A DNA stretch of 64,000 nucleotides from Kitasatospora aureofaciens (GCF_001188955.3 NZ_JPRF03000087.1:124001-188000), one strand, 5' to 3'. Shown: positions 34,370 to 45,983, counted from the stretch's first letter. The notes: generated by a model not told the origin, from the letters alone. Numbers and translations: made by a program.

Positions 34370-35350
34370 ATGGACGTTTCCGTAACCATGTGGGCCACCA
34401 CGATCGGTGTGCTGATCGCACTGATCGTGGCGGACTTCTTCATCGGGGGGCGCAAGCCCCACGAGGTCTCGGTCAAGGAGGCCGGGATCTGGACGGCCGT
34501 CTGGATCGCGCTGGCGGCGCTCTTCGGAGGCTTCCTCTGGTGGCACTCCGGCGGGCAGCCGGCGGGCGAGTTCTTCGCCGGCTACATCACCGAGAAGTCG
34601 CTCAGCGTCGACAACCTCTTCGTGTTCATCCTGATCATGGGCAAGTTCGCGGTGCCCAGGATCTACCAGCAGCGCGTGCTGATGTTCGGTGTGATCATCG
34701 CCCTGGTGCTCCGGGCGGCGTTCATCGCCGGCGGCGCGGCGCTGGTGGCGCAGTTCTCCTGGGTGTTCTTCCTCTTCGGCGCCTTCCTGATCTGGACGGC
34801 CTGGAAGCTGATCAAGGAAGCCCGGGCCGACGAGGAGGACGAGGAGTTCGAGGAGAACCGCCTGCTCAAGTCGATCACCCGGCGCTTCCCGTCGACTGAT
34901 CGCTACCACGGCACCAAGCTCTTCATCGTGGAGAACGGCCGCCGGCTGATCACCCCGATGCTGATCGTCATGCTGGCGATCGGTACGACGGACGTGCTGT
35001 TCGCCCTGGACTCGATCCCGGCCATCTTCGGCCTCACCCAGGACCCGTACATCGTCTTCACGGCGAACGCCTTCGCCCTGATGGGCCTGCGCCAGCTGTA
35101 CTTCCTGATCGGCGGCCTGCTGAAGAAGCTGGTCCACCTGAGCTACGGCCTCTCGGTGATCCTCGGCTTCATCGGCGTGAAGCTGGTCCTGCACGCCGCC
35201 CACGAGGCCGGTGCGCACGTCCCGGAGATCGGCATCCCACTCTCGCTCGGCGTCATCGTGGTGGTCCTGGCGGTGACGACGGTGACCAGCCTGATGGCCT
35301 CCAGGAAGGCCGCCGGGGCCGAGCCCGAGCCGCAGAAGCTGGACGCCTGA
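34370..35350 (+). CDS. terC: TerC-family membrane protein (probable metal exporter)
   Basis: 326 aa with about eight to nine membrane helices. The acidic motifs of the family are present: LIVADFFIGG (about 19-28), EKSLSVDNLFVFILIMGKF (about 74-92) and IGTTDVLFALDSIPAIFGLT (about 203-222). TerC proteins of this kind export Mn2+ or help load metal onto secreted proteins; tellurite resistance is the historic name. A charged loop EEDEEFEENR separates the halves. ATG 34370 has GGAGGAG at 6 nt, sequestered in the riboswitch-like leader. A strong terminator follows. The probable manganese leader supports a role in Mn2+ homeostasis. Confidence 0.9.
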   Translation: MDVSVTMWATTIGVLIALIVADFFIGGRKPHEVSVKEAGIWTAVWIALAALFGGFLWWHSGGQPAGEFFAGYITEKSLSVDNLFVFILIMGKFAVPRIYQQRVLMFGVIIALVLRAAFIAGGAALVAQFSWVFFLFGAFLIWTAWKLIKEARADEEDEEFEENRLLKSITRRFPSTDRYHGTKLFIVENGRRLITPMLIVMLAIGTTDVLFALDSIPAIFGLTQDPYIVFTANAFALMGLRQLYFLIGGLLKKLVHLSYGLSVILGFIGVKLVLHAAHEAGAHVPEIGIPLSLGVIVVVLAVTTVTSLMASRKAAGAEPEPQKLDA

Positions 35351-35392
35351 CGCACCTGAGAAACCCCAAGCGCCCGAGAACAGCCGGGGCCC

Positions 35393-35431
35393 CGCGACGC
35401 AGACCGTCGCGGGGCCCCGGCGCGGCCGGGC
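35393..35431. terminator. Bidirectional terminator after terC
   Basis: A perfect 17-bp stem (35393-35409 with 35415-35431) and a 5-nt loop between convergent stops. Confidence 0.9.
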
Positions 35432-35444
35432 CGGGAGGGAACCG

Positions 35445-36098
35445 TCACCAGCCGCGTTCGCGCCACTCCTCCAGGTGGGGGCGCTCGGCGCCGAGGGTGG
35501 TGTCGTTGCCGTGGCCGGGGTAGACCCACGCCTCGTCGGGGAGGGCGTCGAAGATCTTCTCGTTGACGTCCCGGAAGAGGGTCCTGAAGGCCTCCGGGTC
35601 GCCCCAGGTGTTGCCGACGCCGCCTGGGAAGAGGCAGTCCCCGGTGAAGACGTGGGGGTGGCCCTGGGGGTCGTCGTAGATCAGCACGATCGCGCCCGGG
35701 GTGTGCCCGACCAGGTGCCGGACGGTGAGCTCGACCTCGCCGACCCGCAGCCGGTCGCCGTCCGCGAGCAGCAGCTCGGTGGGCACGTCGATGCCCTCGG
35801 CGTCGTGCTCCCCGGCGGCGGTGCGGGCGCCGGTGGTGGCGACCACCTCGGCCAGCGCGCCCCAGTGGTCCTGGTGCCGGTGGGTGGTGACCACGGTTTC
35901 GAGGTCGTCCCCGACGGTCTCCAGCAGCACCGGGGCGTCGGCGGCCGCGTCGATCAGCAGCTGTTCGTCGGTGGCCCGGCAGCGCAGCAGGTAGGCGTTG
36001 TTGTCGTAGGGGCCGACGGCCACCTTGGTGATGATCAGGTGGGCCAGTTCCCGCACGTCCGGCGGTCCGCCGACCTTGACCGCTCCGTGGTACGTCAT
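35445..36098 (-). CDS. Glyoxalase II-like MBL-fold hydrolase
   Basis: 217 aa. Zinc motif H73-R-H75-Q-D77-H78, then HLVGHTPGAIVL, VFTGDCLFPGGVGNT and VYPGHGNDTTLG supply the remaining ligands, the classic set of the glyoxalase II/persulfide dioxygenase group. No C-terminal glyoxalase II domain is present, so the thiol ester or persulfide substrate is unknown; with mycothiol as main thiol in this phylum an S-acylmycothiol role is possible (inference). ATG 36098 has GAGGAGC upstream. The gene follows the DinB-type gene by 48 bp on the same strand, so both may form one operon of thiol-related enzymes. Confidence 0.85.
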   Translation of the reverse strand: MTYHGAVKVGGPPDVRELAHLIITKVAVGPYDNNAYLLRCRATDEQLLIDAAADAPVLLETVGDDLETVVTTHRHQDHWGALAEVVATTGARTAAGEHDAEGIDVPTELLLADGDRLRVGEVELTVRHLVGHTPGAIVLIYDDPQGHPHVFTGDCLFPGGVGNTWGDPEAFRTLFRDVNEKIFDALPDEAWVYPGHGNDTTLGAERPHLEEWRERGW

Positions 36099-36146
36099 CC
36101 GTCCGCTCCTCGTCCGAAAGCAGGGTTCAGGATCATCCTCGCGCCG

Positions 36147-36881
36147 TCAGCCCAGCGGGGGAAGCTGGGGGAGCGCGGTGTCGGGGTTGCGGCGCAGGTC
36201 CGCGCCGCCGGAGCGGCCGGAGAGCCAGGCGAGCAGGGCGCGGACGGGGCCCTGGACGGTCAGCGAGACCGGGCCCGAGCCGATCAGGCCGCGGTCCCCG
36301 GTGTCCTCGGCGACGAGCTCGACGGCGGGCAGGTCGGTGCCGTGCAGCCGGAGGGCCAGACTGTGGAACTCGGCGACGGCGAACGGCTCCGGCCAGCTGG
36401 CGGGGGAGTAGCCGCCGTCCAGGTCGACCAGGTGGTACTCCAGCTCGCCCAGGCGCTTCCAGACGAGGTCGCAGGCCGGAAAGACGGCGCCGGAGCGGTG
36501 CCGCACCTCGGCGGCCCAGTCCTCGTCGTTCATCAGGGCGACGGCGGCGAGGAAGCGCTCGTGCGACTCGCGCAGGTCGGCGAGCTGCTCCTCCAGCGGG
36601 CGGCCGGCGCCGTCCTGGATGCCCTGCTCGCGCTCCTCCTCGCTGGCGTACTGCGGGATGTCGGTGCCGGTGCGGGCGCCGGTGAGCAGGTTGACCAGGG
36701 AGTCGGCGTTGCGGGCGAGGTGGGCGAGCACGTGGCCGCGAGTCCAGCCGGGGAGCGCGGAGGGCTCGGTGACGGCGTCGGGCTTCAGCTCGGCGACGGT
36801 CTCCAGCATGCGCCGGGTGCTGCTCTCGACCAGGCTCAGCCGCTCGGCGGCGACGGCGGCTGCGGACTGCGGGTCGGTCAT
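36147..36881 (-). CDS. Maleylpyruvate isomerase / mycothiol-dependent DinB-type enzyme
   Basis: 244 aa. The N-terminal helical bundle has SALPGWTRGHVLAHLARNADSL (about 41-62; H54 candidate ligand) and WKRLGELEYHLVDLDGGY near 140, supplying Glu and His, the metal site of the MDMPI_N/DinB fold. A C-terminal MDMPI-type domain (about 170-235) is visible: VSLTVQGPVRALLAWLSGR. Members act with mycothiol in isomerisation or conjugation; the substrate is not known. ATG 36881 has GAAGGC 9 nt upstream. Probably co-transcribed with the MBL gene after it. Confidence 0.82.
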   Translation of the reverse strand: MTDPQSAAAVAAERLSLVESSTRRMLETVAELKPDAVTEPSALPGWTRGHVLAHLARNADSLVNLLTGARTGTDIPQYASEEEREQGIQDGAGRPLEEQLADLRESHERFLAAVALMNDEDWAAEVRHRSGAVFPACDLVWKRLGELEYHLVDLDGGYSPASWPEPFAVAEFHSLALRLHGTDLPAVELVAEDTGDRGLIGSGPVSLTVQGPVRALLAWLSGRSGGADLRRNPDTALPQLPPLG

Positions 36882-37150
36882 CGAAAACTGCCTTCTGTAC
36901 GAGACGGCGCGTTGCCCGCGCGGGGCTTCGCTCGTTGACCAGCCGACGCTATCGCCGAAACCGCGTCCTGAGCAGGGCCTTTTTCGGTCCGGGTACGGAC
37001 GGTCCGGGAGGCGCTCTCACTCGTTCGGGTGGTCCCGGCTGGACAAGGTCGTGATTCGAACGTCTGAGCTAGTAGGCTGGCTGCCGCATCCTGGAAGAAG
37101 AACACCTCACACCGCAAGCCCTCTCGCCCCGGAGAAAGGCGCCAGAAGCA
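36882..37150. other. Divergent gap upstream of uvrA
   Basis: 269 bp without a gene. TAGGCT at 37073-37078 is the best -10 for uvrA (leader about 65 nt). GATTCGAAC at 37053-37061 caught the eye as a LexA half-site, but no second half-site follows. For the minus-strand gene no clear promoter was seen. Confidence 0.4.
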
Positions 37151-40063
<2,913 letters not shown>

Positions 40064-40072
40064 TCCTTCACC

Positions 40073-40111
40073 CGCCCCGCCGCTCCCGGGAAGCTCGGGA
40101 TCGGCGGGGCG
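40073..40111 (+). terminator. Terminator after uvrA
   Basis: A 10-bp stem CGCCCCGCCG/CGGCGGGGCG (40073-40082 with 40102-40111) with an inner 5-bp stem, starting 9 nt after the uvrA stop. Confidence 0.8.
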
Positions 40112-40120
40112 CGTGCGGCA

Positions 40121-40126
40121 TAGACT
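40121..40126 (+). promoter_or_regulatory. Candidate -10 (TAGACT) for the Rieske gene
   Basis: TAGACT fits TANNNT and begins 9 nt after the uvrA terminator, giving a 5' leader of about 35 nt. No clear -35 hexamer. Confidence 0.35.
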
Positions 40127-40166
40127 TCCGTGGTCCCTCGCAGCAGCAACCCGTAGGAGCGCACCG

Positions 40167-40610
40167 ATGTCCGAGGCCCCCGAGACCAGCCCCGCCACCT
40201 CCCGGCGCACCCTGCTCTGCGGTGCCGCGGCCGTCCTGGCGGCCGGGGGCACCGTGGCCGTCACCGGCTGCAGTTCCTCCGCCGGTTCCTCGGAGAAGAG
40301 CAGCGCCCCCCAGGGCGCGGTGGACCTCGGCCCGGCCTCGGCGATCCCGGAGGGCGGCGGCAAGGTCTTCCGCGAGCAGAAGATCGTGGTGACCCAGCCC
40401 GCCGCCGGCCAGTTCAAGGCCTTCAGCGCCAAGTGCACCCACGCCGGCTGCATCGTGGACCAGGTGAAGCAGGAGCAGATCCAGTGCCCCTGCCACGGCA
40501 GCCGGTTCGGCATCGCCGACGGTGCGGTGCAGGACGGCCCGGCCCCCAGCCCGCTGCCCGCCTACGCCGTCACGGTCGAGGGCGGGAACCTCAAGGTGAC
40601 CCCGAGCTGA
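40167..40610 (+). CDS. Exported Rieske [2Fe-2S] lipoprotein
   Basis: 147 aa. Twin-arginine-type start SRRTLL (12-17), hydrophobic run, and lipobox VTGC with C35, so it should be folded, exported and lipidated. The Rieske domain has the cluster ligands C90-T-H92 and C107-P-C-H110; C95 and C109 make the stabilising disulfide seen in bc-type Rieske proteins. Small stand-alone Rieske lipoproteins occur between uvrA and uvrC in streptomycetes; the electron partner is unknown. ATG 40167 has AGGAG 8 nt upstream. No respiratory genes are adjacent, so placement may be historical. Confidence 0.88.
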   Translation: MSEAPETSPATSRRTLLCGAAAVLAAGGTVAVTGCSSSAGSSEKSSAPQGAVDLGPASAIPEGGGKVFREQKIVVTQPAAGQFKAFSAKCTHAGCIVDQVKQEQIQCPCHGSRFGIADGAVQDGPAPSPLPAYAVTVEGGNLKVTPS

Positions 40611-40664
40611 AGCAGTTGAGCGCCTCCCCCTCGATCCCGTCCCCCCGGCCGCGACCGCAATCGG

Positions 40665-40670
40665 TACGGT
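40665..40670 (+). promoter_or_regulatory. Candidate -10 (TACGGT), leaderless spacing to uvrC
   Basis: TACGGT ends 6 nt before ATG 40677. The surrounding text nearly equals that before uvrB, which suggests a shared promoter type for both excinuclease genes. Confidence 0.45.
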
Positions 40671-40676
40671 GGAGCC

Positions 40677-42776
40677 ATGGTTGACCCGAGCACCTACCGC
40701 CCGGCGCCGGGCGCGATCCCGACCTCCCCGGGCGTCTACAAGTTCCGTGACGCCCACGGCCGGGTCATCTACGTCGGAAAGGCCAAGAGCCTGCGCCCGC
40801 GCCTGTCGTCCTACTTCCAGGACGTGGCCGGGCTGCACCCCCGCACCGCGACCATGGTCACCACCGCCGCCTCGGTGGAGTGGACCGTGGTCGCCACCGA
40901 GGTCGAGGCGCTCCAACTGGAGTACTCCTGGATCAAGGAGTTCGATCCACGGTTCAACGTCAAGTACCGCGACGACAAGAGCTATCCGGAACTCGCCGTC
41001 ACCCTCAACGAGGAGTACCCGAGGGTCCAGGTGATGCGCGGGGCGCACAAGAAGGGCGTGCGCTACTTCGGTCCGTACGGGCACGCCTGGGCGATCCGCG
41101 AGACGGTCGACCTGCTGCTGCGCGTCTTCCCCGTCCGCACCTGCTCCAACGGCGTGTTCAAGCGCGCCCGGCAGGTCGGCCGCCCCTGTCTGCTCGGCTA
41201 CATCGGCAAGTGCGCCGCGCCCTGTGTCGGCAAGGTCTCGGCGGACGAACACCGGGAACTGGCCGAGGACTTCTGCGACTTCATGGCCGGGCGCACCGGC
41301 AACTACCTGCGCCGGCTGGAGGACCAGATGCGGGAGGCCGCCGCCGAGATGGAGTACGAGAGGGCGGCCCGGCTTCGCGACGACATCGGCGCCCTCAAGC
41401 GCGCGATGGAGAAGAACGCCATCGTGCTCGCCGACGCCACCGACGCCGACCTGCTGGCCGTCGCCGAGGACGAACTCGAAGCCGCCGTCCAGATCTTCCA
41501 CGTCCGCGGCGGCCGGGTGCGCGGCCAGCGCGGCTGGGTCACCGACAAGGTCGAGGACGTCGACACCGCCGGACTCGTCGAGCACGCCCTCCAGCAGCTC
41601 TACGGCGGCGCCGCCGCGGAGGAGCGCAACGAGTCCGTCCCGCGGGAGGTGCTCGTCCCCGCCCTGCCGGAGCCGCTCGCCCCCGTCCGGGAGTGGCTGA
41701 GCGGTCTGCGCGGCAGCCAGGTCGACCTGCGCATCCCGCAGCGCGGCGACAAGAAGGACCTGATGGCCACCGTGCAGCGCAACGCCCAACAGGCGCTCGC
41801 CCTGCACAAGACCAAGCGCGCCTCCGACCTCACCACCCGCAGCCGCGCCCTCCAGGAGATCGCCGACGCGCTGGAACTGGACTCCGTTCCGCTGCGCATC
41901 GAGTGCTACGACATCTCCCACCTCCAGGGCGAGGACGTGGTCGCCTCGATGGTCGTCTTCGAGGACGGCCTGGCCCGCAAGAGCGAGTACCGGCGCTTCC
42001 AGATCAGGGGCTTCGAGGGCCAGGACGACGTCCGCTCGATGCACGAGGTGATCAGCCGCCGGTTCCGCCGCTACCTCCAGGAGCGCGAGCAGACCGGCGA
42101 GTGGGCTGTCCCGGAGGCTGACGACCCCGTCACCGCCGAGCCCATCACCGCCGATGCCGTCACCGCCGACCCCGTCACCGCCGTCGGTGCCCGGGACGAG
42201 GACGGCCGCCCAAAGCGCTTCGCCTACCCCCCGCAGCTGCTGGTGGTCGACGGCGGCCAGCCGCAGGTCGCCGCCGCCAAGCGCGCCCTGGAGGAACTGG
42301 GCATCGACGACGTCGCGCTGTGCGGCCTGGCCAAGCGCCTGGAGGAGGTCTGGCTGCCCGGCGAGGACGACCCGGTCGTGCTGCCGCGCTCCAGCGAGGG
42401 CCTCTACCTGCTGCAGCGGGTGCGCGACGAGGCCCACCGCTTCGCTATCAGCTATCAGCGCAACAAGCGTTCCAAGCGACTCACCGCCGGGGAGCTGGAC
42501 TCCGTCCCGGGCCTCGGCGAAACTCGCCGCCGGGCGCTGCTCAAGCACTTCGGCTCGCTGAAGAAGCTCCGGGCCGCCACCGTCGACGAGATCTGCGCGG
42601 TACCCGGCATCGGGCGCCGCACCGCGGAAACTGTTGCGGCGGCGTTGTCGTCCCGTACACCTGCCGCACCCGCGGTCAACACCGCGACCGGCGAGATCAT
42701 CGAGGACAGGCCTGACCAGGCCGCCGAGCCGGTGGCCGCAGCATCCCAGACCGCACCATCCCAGGAGACGCCATGA
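40677..42776 (+). CDS. uvrC: Excinuclease ABC subunit C
   Basis: 699 aa. UvrC makes both incisions around a lesion. The N-terminal GIY-YIG nuclease reads PTSPGVYKFRD...VIYVGKAKSLRPRL (residues about 14-44); a UVR domain lies near 215-250; the RNase H-like endonuclease domain follows with IECYDISHLQGEDVVAS and VVDGGQPQVAAA; a C-terminal HhH pair is near 610-670. At about 480-500 it carries an insert of Val-Thr-Ala repeats (VTAEPITADAVTADPVTAV), absent from E. coli UvrC (610 aa). The stop overlaps a small ORF as ATGA, linking uvrC to the rapZ-yvcK-whiA chain. Confidence 0.96.
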   Translation: MVDPSTYRPAPGAIPTSPGVYKFRDAHGRVIYVGKAKSLRPRLSSYFQDVAGLHPRTATMVTTAASVEWTVVATEVEALQLEYSWIKEFDPRFNVKYRDDKSYPELAVTLNEEYPRVQVMRGAHKKGVRYFGPYGHAWAIRETVDLLLRVFPVRTCSNGVFKRARQVGRPCLLGYIGKCAAPCVGKVSADEHRELAEDFCDFMAGRTGNYLRRLEDQMREAAAEMEYERAARLRDDIGALKRAMEKNAIVLADATDADLLAVAEDELEAAVQIFHVRGGRVRGQRGWVTDKVEDVDTAGLVEHALQQLYGGAAAEERNESVPREVLVPALPEPLAPVREWLSGLRGSQVDLRIPQRGDKKDLMATVQRNAQQALALHKTKRASDLTTRSRALQEIADALELDSVPLRIECYDISHLQGEDVVASMVVFEDGLARKSEYRRFQIRGFEGQDDVRSMHEVISRRFRRYLQEREQTGEWAVPEADDPVTAEPITADAVTADPVTAVGARDEDGRPKRFAYPPQLLVVDGGQPQVAAAKRALEELGIDDVALCGLAKRLEEVWLPGEDDPVVLPRSSEGLYLLQRVRDEAHRFAISYQRNKRSKRLTAGELDSVPGLGETRRRALLKHFGSLKKLRAATVDEICAVPGIGRRTAETVAAALSSRTPAAPAVNTATGEIIEDRPDQAAEPVAAASQTAPSQETP

Positions 42777-42898
42777 CGGCCGACGCCGCCCGTCCATCGG
42801 CGCGCCCCGAACCCGCCCGCCTGTCCGGGACGGGGAAGGGCGGCCGTGCCGTGCGCGTTCTCCCCAGCAGAAAGACCGAGAGCGGGGAACCGAAGTGA
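42773..42898 (+). CDS. 41-aa ORF overlapping both uvrC and rapZ
   Basis: ATG 42773 overlaps the uvrC stop (ATGA) and has AGGAG 6 nt upstream; its stop overlaps the rapZ start (GTGA). The product is basic, Arg/Pro/Ala-rich (starts MTADAARPSARPEP, ends SGEPK), with no recognisable motif. It may be a real small protein or only a coupling device that carries ribosomes from uvrC to rapZ. It is too short to judge by codon use. Confidence 0.45.
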   Translation: MTADAARPSARPEPARLSGTGKGGRAVRVLPSRKTESGEPK

Positions 42899-43779
42899 CC
42901 GTGTCAGACGTGGCCGAGAACGCGCCGGAGCTGGTGATCATCTCCGGCATGTCCGGAGCCGGCCGCTCCACCGCCGCGAAGTGCCTGGAGGACCTGGGCT
43001 GGTTCGTGGTGGACAACCTGCCGCCGGCCCTGATCCCCACCATGGTCGACCTGGGCGCCCGCTCCCAGGGCAACGTCGCCCGGATCGGCGTGGTCGTGGA
43101 CGTCCGCGGCCGTCAGTTCTTCGACGACCTGCTCACCTCGCTGGACGAGCTGGAGAAGCGCGGCGTCCGGCTCCGGGTGGTCTTCCTCGACTCCTCCGAC
43201 GAAGCCCTGGTCCGACGCTTCGAGAGCGTCCGCCGCCCCCACCCGCTGCAGGCCGACGGCCGGATCGTGGACGGCATCGCCCAGGAGCGCGACCTGCTGC
43301 GCGACCTGCGCGGTGAGGCCGACCTGGTGATCGACACCTCCAACCTCAACGTGCACCAGCTGCGCGCCAAGCTGGACGCCCAGTTCGCCGACCACGACGA
43401 GCCCGAGCTGCGCGCCACCGTGATGTCCTTCGGCTTCAAGTACGGCCTGCCGGTCGACGCCGACCTCGTGGTGGACTGCCGCTTCCTGCCGAACCCGCAC
43501 TGGGTACCCGAGCTGCGGGCCCGCACCGGCACCGACGCGGACGTCGCCGACTACGTCTTCCAGCAGCCGGGCGCCAACGAGTTCCTGGACGGCTACGCCG
43601 AGCTCCTCCGGATCGTTACCGAGGGCTACCGCCGGGAGGGGAAGCGCTACATGACGCTTGCCGTAGGCTGCACCGGTGGCAAGCACCGTAGCGTCGCCAT
43701 GTCCGAGCGTCTGACCAAGCGTCTCATCGCCGACGGAGTCGAGACGGTGCTCGTCCACCGTGACATGGGACGGGAGTAA
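42895..43779 (+). CDS. rapZ: RapZ-family nucleotide-binding protein
   Basis: 294 aa. P-loop ISGMSGAGRST (16-26), with Arg in place of the usual Lys as in other actinobacteria, and the C-terminal RapZ domain with CRFLPNPHW and VGCTGGKHRSVA. In E. coli RapZ is an RNA-binding adaptor controlling GlmS and amino-sugar supply; in actinobacteria the role is unproven. GTG 42895 is fixed by the GTGA overlap with the small ORF; GGGGAA lies 6 nt upstream. It precedes yvcK and whiA, the usual order in Gram-positive bacteria. Confidence 0.92.
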   Translation: MTVSDVAENAPELVIISGMSGAGRSTAAKCLEDLGWFVVDNLPPALIPTMVDLGARSQGNVARIGVVVDVRGRQFFDDLLTSLDELEKRGVRLRVVFLDSSDEALVRRFESVRRPHPLQADGRIVDGIAQERDLLRDLRGEADLVIDTSNLNVHQLRAKLDAQFADHDEPELRATVMSFGFKYGLPVDADLVVDCRFLPNPHWVPELRARTGTDADVADYVFQQPGANEFLDGYAELLRIVTEGYRREGKRYMTLAVGCTGGKHRSVAMSERLTKRLIADGVETVLVHRDMGRE

Positions 43780-43837
43780 CCGCCGCCTTCCCTGCCGGGC
43801 CGCCGGCGGAGCCGGTGGCGGGGTCGAGGAACGCGAG

Positions 43838-44929
43838 GTGAGTGTGGCGGGATACGTGCCCGGGCGGCAGCCGCAGAGCAGGACCGGCGAACGGGCGGGC
43901 AGCCCGTCGCCGAGCCGTCCGCGTAGCAGTCCCGCCCGGGCCAACCCGGCTCCCCGGATCACCGCGCTCGGCGGCGGCCAGGGCCTGTCCGCCTCGCTGT
44001 CCGCGCTGCGCCGGCTCACCAGCGACCTGACCGCCGTGGTCACCGTCGCCGACGACGGCGGCTCCAGCGGACGGTTGCGCGAGGAGCTGGGGGTGCTGCC
44101 GCCCGGAGACCTGCGCAAGGCGCTGGCCGCGCTGTGCGGGGACGACGACTGGGGCCGCACCTGGTCCGAGGTGATCCAGCAGCGCTTCACCGGCAACGGG
44201 GAGCTGGGCGGCCACGCGGTGGGCAATCTGCTGATCGTCGCCCTCTGGGAGAAGCTCGGCGACCCGGTCGCCGCGCTGGACTGGGTCGGCCGGCTGCTGA
44301 ACGTCCAGGGCCGGGTGCTGCCGATGTCGGCGGTGCCGCTGGACATCGAGGCGACCGTGCGCGGCCACGACCCGGCCCGCCCGGCCGAGGTCTCGGCCGT
44401 CCGCGGCCAGGCCAGCGTGGCGGCCACCCCGGGCACCGTGCAGTCGATCCGGCTGCTTCCGGACGAGCCTCCGGCCGTGCCGGAGGCGGTCACGGCGGTC
44501 CGCGAGGCGGACTGGGTGGTGCTCGGCCCCGGTTCCTGGTTCACCAGCGTGCTGCCCCACCTGCTGGTGCCCGAGCTGGCCAAGGCGCTGACGGAGACCC
44601 GCGCCCGCCGTCTGCTCACCCTGAACCTGGCCCCGCAGCCCGGTGAGACCGAGGGCTTCACCCCCCAGCGCCACCTGGAGGTCATCGCCGACCACGCTCC
44701 GGACCTCGCGGTGGATGCGATCCTGGTGGACGAGCGCGCCGTCACGGGCGGCGCCTTCGGCCAGGCCGACCTGGAGGGTCTGGAGAAGGCCGCCGAACGG
44801 ATGGGCGCCGCTCTGGTGCTCGGCACGGTGGCCCGCGCCGACGGCACCCCGCGACACGACCCCGAGCTGTTGGCGGCCGCGTACGACCGGATTTTCCGGA
44901 CACATGGAAGGATCGGGCCATGGCGATGA
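43838..44929 (+). CDS. yvcK: YvcK/CofD-like gluconeogenesis factor
   Basis: 363 aa. The Rossmann-like start ITALGGGQGLSASLSALR (41-58), TVADDGGSSGRLREELGVLPPGDLR and GHAVGNLL are the marks of the YvcK family, which binds UDP-sugars and is needed for cell-wall homeostasis on gluconeogenic carbon in Bacillus. GTG 43838 with GAGGA 7 nt upstream is preferred; the longer frame starts inside rapZ. The first 38 residues are Ser/Arg/Pro-rich. The 3' end overlaps whiA by 10 nt. Confidence 0.9.
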   Translation: MSVAGYVPGRQPQSRTGERAGSPSPSRPRSSPARANPAPRITALGGGQGLSASLSALRRLTSDLTAVVTVADDGGSSGRLREELGVLPPGDLRKALAALCGDDDWGRTWSEVIQQRFTGNGELGGHAVGNLLIVALWEKLGDPVAALDWVGRLLNVQGRVLPMSAVPLDIEATVRGHDPARPAEVSAVRGQASVAATPGTVQSIRLLPDEPPAVPEAVTAVREADWVVLGPGSWFTSVLPHLLVPELAKALTETRARRLLTLNLAPQPGETEGFTPQRHLEVIADHAPDLAVDAILVDERAVTGGAFGQADLEGLEKAAERMGAALVLGTVARADGTPRHDPELLAAAYDRIFRTHGRIGPWR

Positions 44930-45900
44930 CTCCAGCGGTGAAGGACGAGATCAGCCGGCTCCCGGTCACCCGGGCCTGCTGTCGCAAGGCGGAGGTGTCG
45001 GCGATCCTGCGGTTCGCGGGCGGGCTGCACATCGTGAGCGGCCGCATCGTGATCGAGGCGGAGCTGGACACCGGGGCGGCGGCGCGAAGGCTGCGCAAGG
45101 ACCTGCTGGAGATCTTCGGGCACTCCTCCGACCTCGTGGTGATGGCGCCCGGCGGGCTGCGGCGCGGCAGCCGCTTCGTCGTCCGGGTGGTCAAGGACGG
45201 CGAGCTGCTCGCCCGCCAGACCGGTCTGGTGGACGGCCGCGGCCGTCCGATCCGGGGCCTGCCCCCGGCGGTCGTCTCCGGGGCCACCTGCGACGCCGAG
45301 GCGGCCTGGCGCGGGGCCTTCCTCGCACACGGATCGCTCACCGAGCCGGGCCGCTCCTCCTCGCTGGAGATCACCTGCCCCGGCTCGGAGGCGGCGCTGG
45401 CGCTGGTCGGCGCGGCCCGTCGGCTCGGCATCCCGGCCAAGGCCCGCGAGGTGCGCGGGGTGGACCGGGTGGTCATCCGCGACGGTGACGCGATCGGCGC
45501 GCTGCTGACCCGGCTGGGGGCGCACGAGTCGGTGCTCGCCTGGGAGGAGCGCCGGATGCGGCGCGAGGTCCGGGCCACCGCGAACCGGCTGGCCAACTTC
45601 GACGACGCCAACCTGCGCCGCTCGGCCCGGGCCGCGGTGGCGGCCGGCGCCCGGGTGGCCCGCGCGCTGGAGATCCTCGGCGAGGAGGTGCCCGAGCACC
45701 TGGCCGCGGCCGGCCAGCTGCGGATGCAGCACAAGCAGGCCTCGCTGGAGGAGCTGGGCGCGCTCGCCGACCCGCCGCTGACCAAGGACGCGGTGGCCGG
45801 CCGGATCCGCCGCCTGCTGGCGATGGCCGACAAGCGCGCCGCCGAGCTCGGCCTGCCGAGCACCGAGGCCAACCTGACCGACGAGATGGCGCTCAACTGA
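44920..45900 (+). CDS. whiA: Sporulation transcription regulator WhiA
   Basis: 326 aa. WhiA works with WhiB to stop aerial growth and start sporulation septation in Streptomyces. The N-terminal LAGLIDADG-like domain (about 1-220, with CCRKAEVSAILRFAGGLHI and RRGSRFVVRVVK) has lost nuclease residues in the family; the C-terminal helix-turn-helix (about 235-315) has ANFDDANLRRSARAAVAA and LTKDAVAGRIRRLLAMA. ATG 44920 (AAGGA upstream) lies within the end of yvcK. Text closely matches S. coelicolor WhiA as I remember it, the best evidence that this is a sporulating streptomycete. Confidence 0.97.
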   Translation: MAMTPAVKDEISRLPVTRACCRKAEVSAILRFAGGLHIVSGRIVIEAELDTGAAARRLRKDLLEIFGHSSDLVVMAPGGLRRGSRFVVRVVKDGELLARQTGLVDGRGRPIRGLPPAVVSGATCDAEAAWRGAFLAHGSLTEPGRSSSLEITCPGSEAALALVGAARRLGIPAKAREVRGVDRVVIRDGDAIGALLTRLGAHESVLAWEERRMRREVRATANRLANFDDANLRRSARAAVAAGARVARALEILGEEVPEHLAAAGQLRMQHKQASLEELGALADPPLTKDAVAGRIRRLLAMADKRAAELGLPSTEANLTDEMALN

Positions 45901-45947
45901 CGCACGGCGCTTCGCGCGCCGGACGCCGCGGAGGCGAGCGGGCGAAT

Positions 45948-45983
45948 GACGGCCGGTGTCCGAAATCCGGGGCACCGGCCGTC
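45948..45983 (+). terminator. Terminator after whiA
   Basis: GACGGCCGGTG (45948-45958) pairs perfectly with CACCGGCCGTC (45973-45983), 14-nt loop, 48 nt after the whiA stop. Confidence 0.75.

Noticed and set aside
37040..37070. tRNA T-loop-like GTTCGAATC on the minus strand
   Set aside because: No pairing T-stem, no anticodon or acceptor stem around it.
36882..37150. LexA (SOS) box before uvrA, from GATTCGAAC
   Set aside because: Only one half-site; the partner GTTCG is absent at the right spacing. None was found before uvrB or uvrC either.
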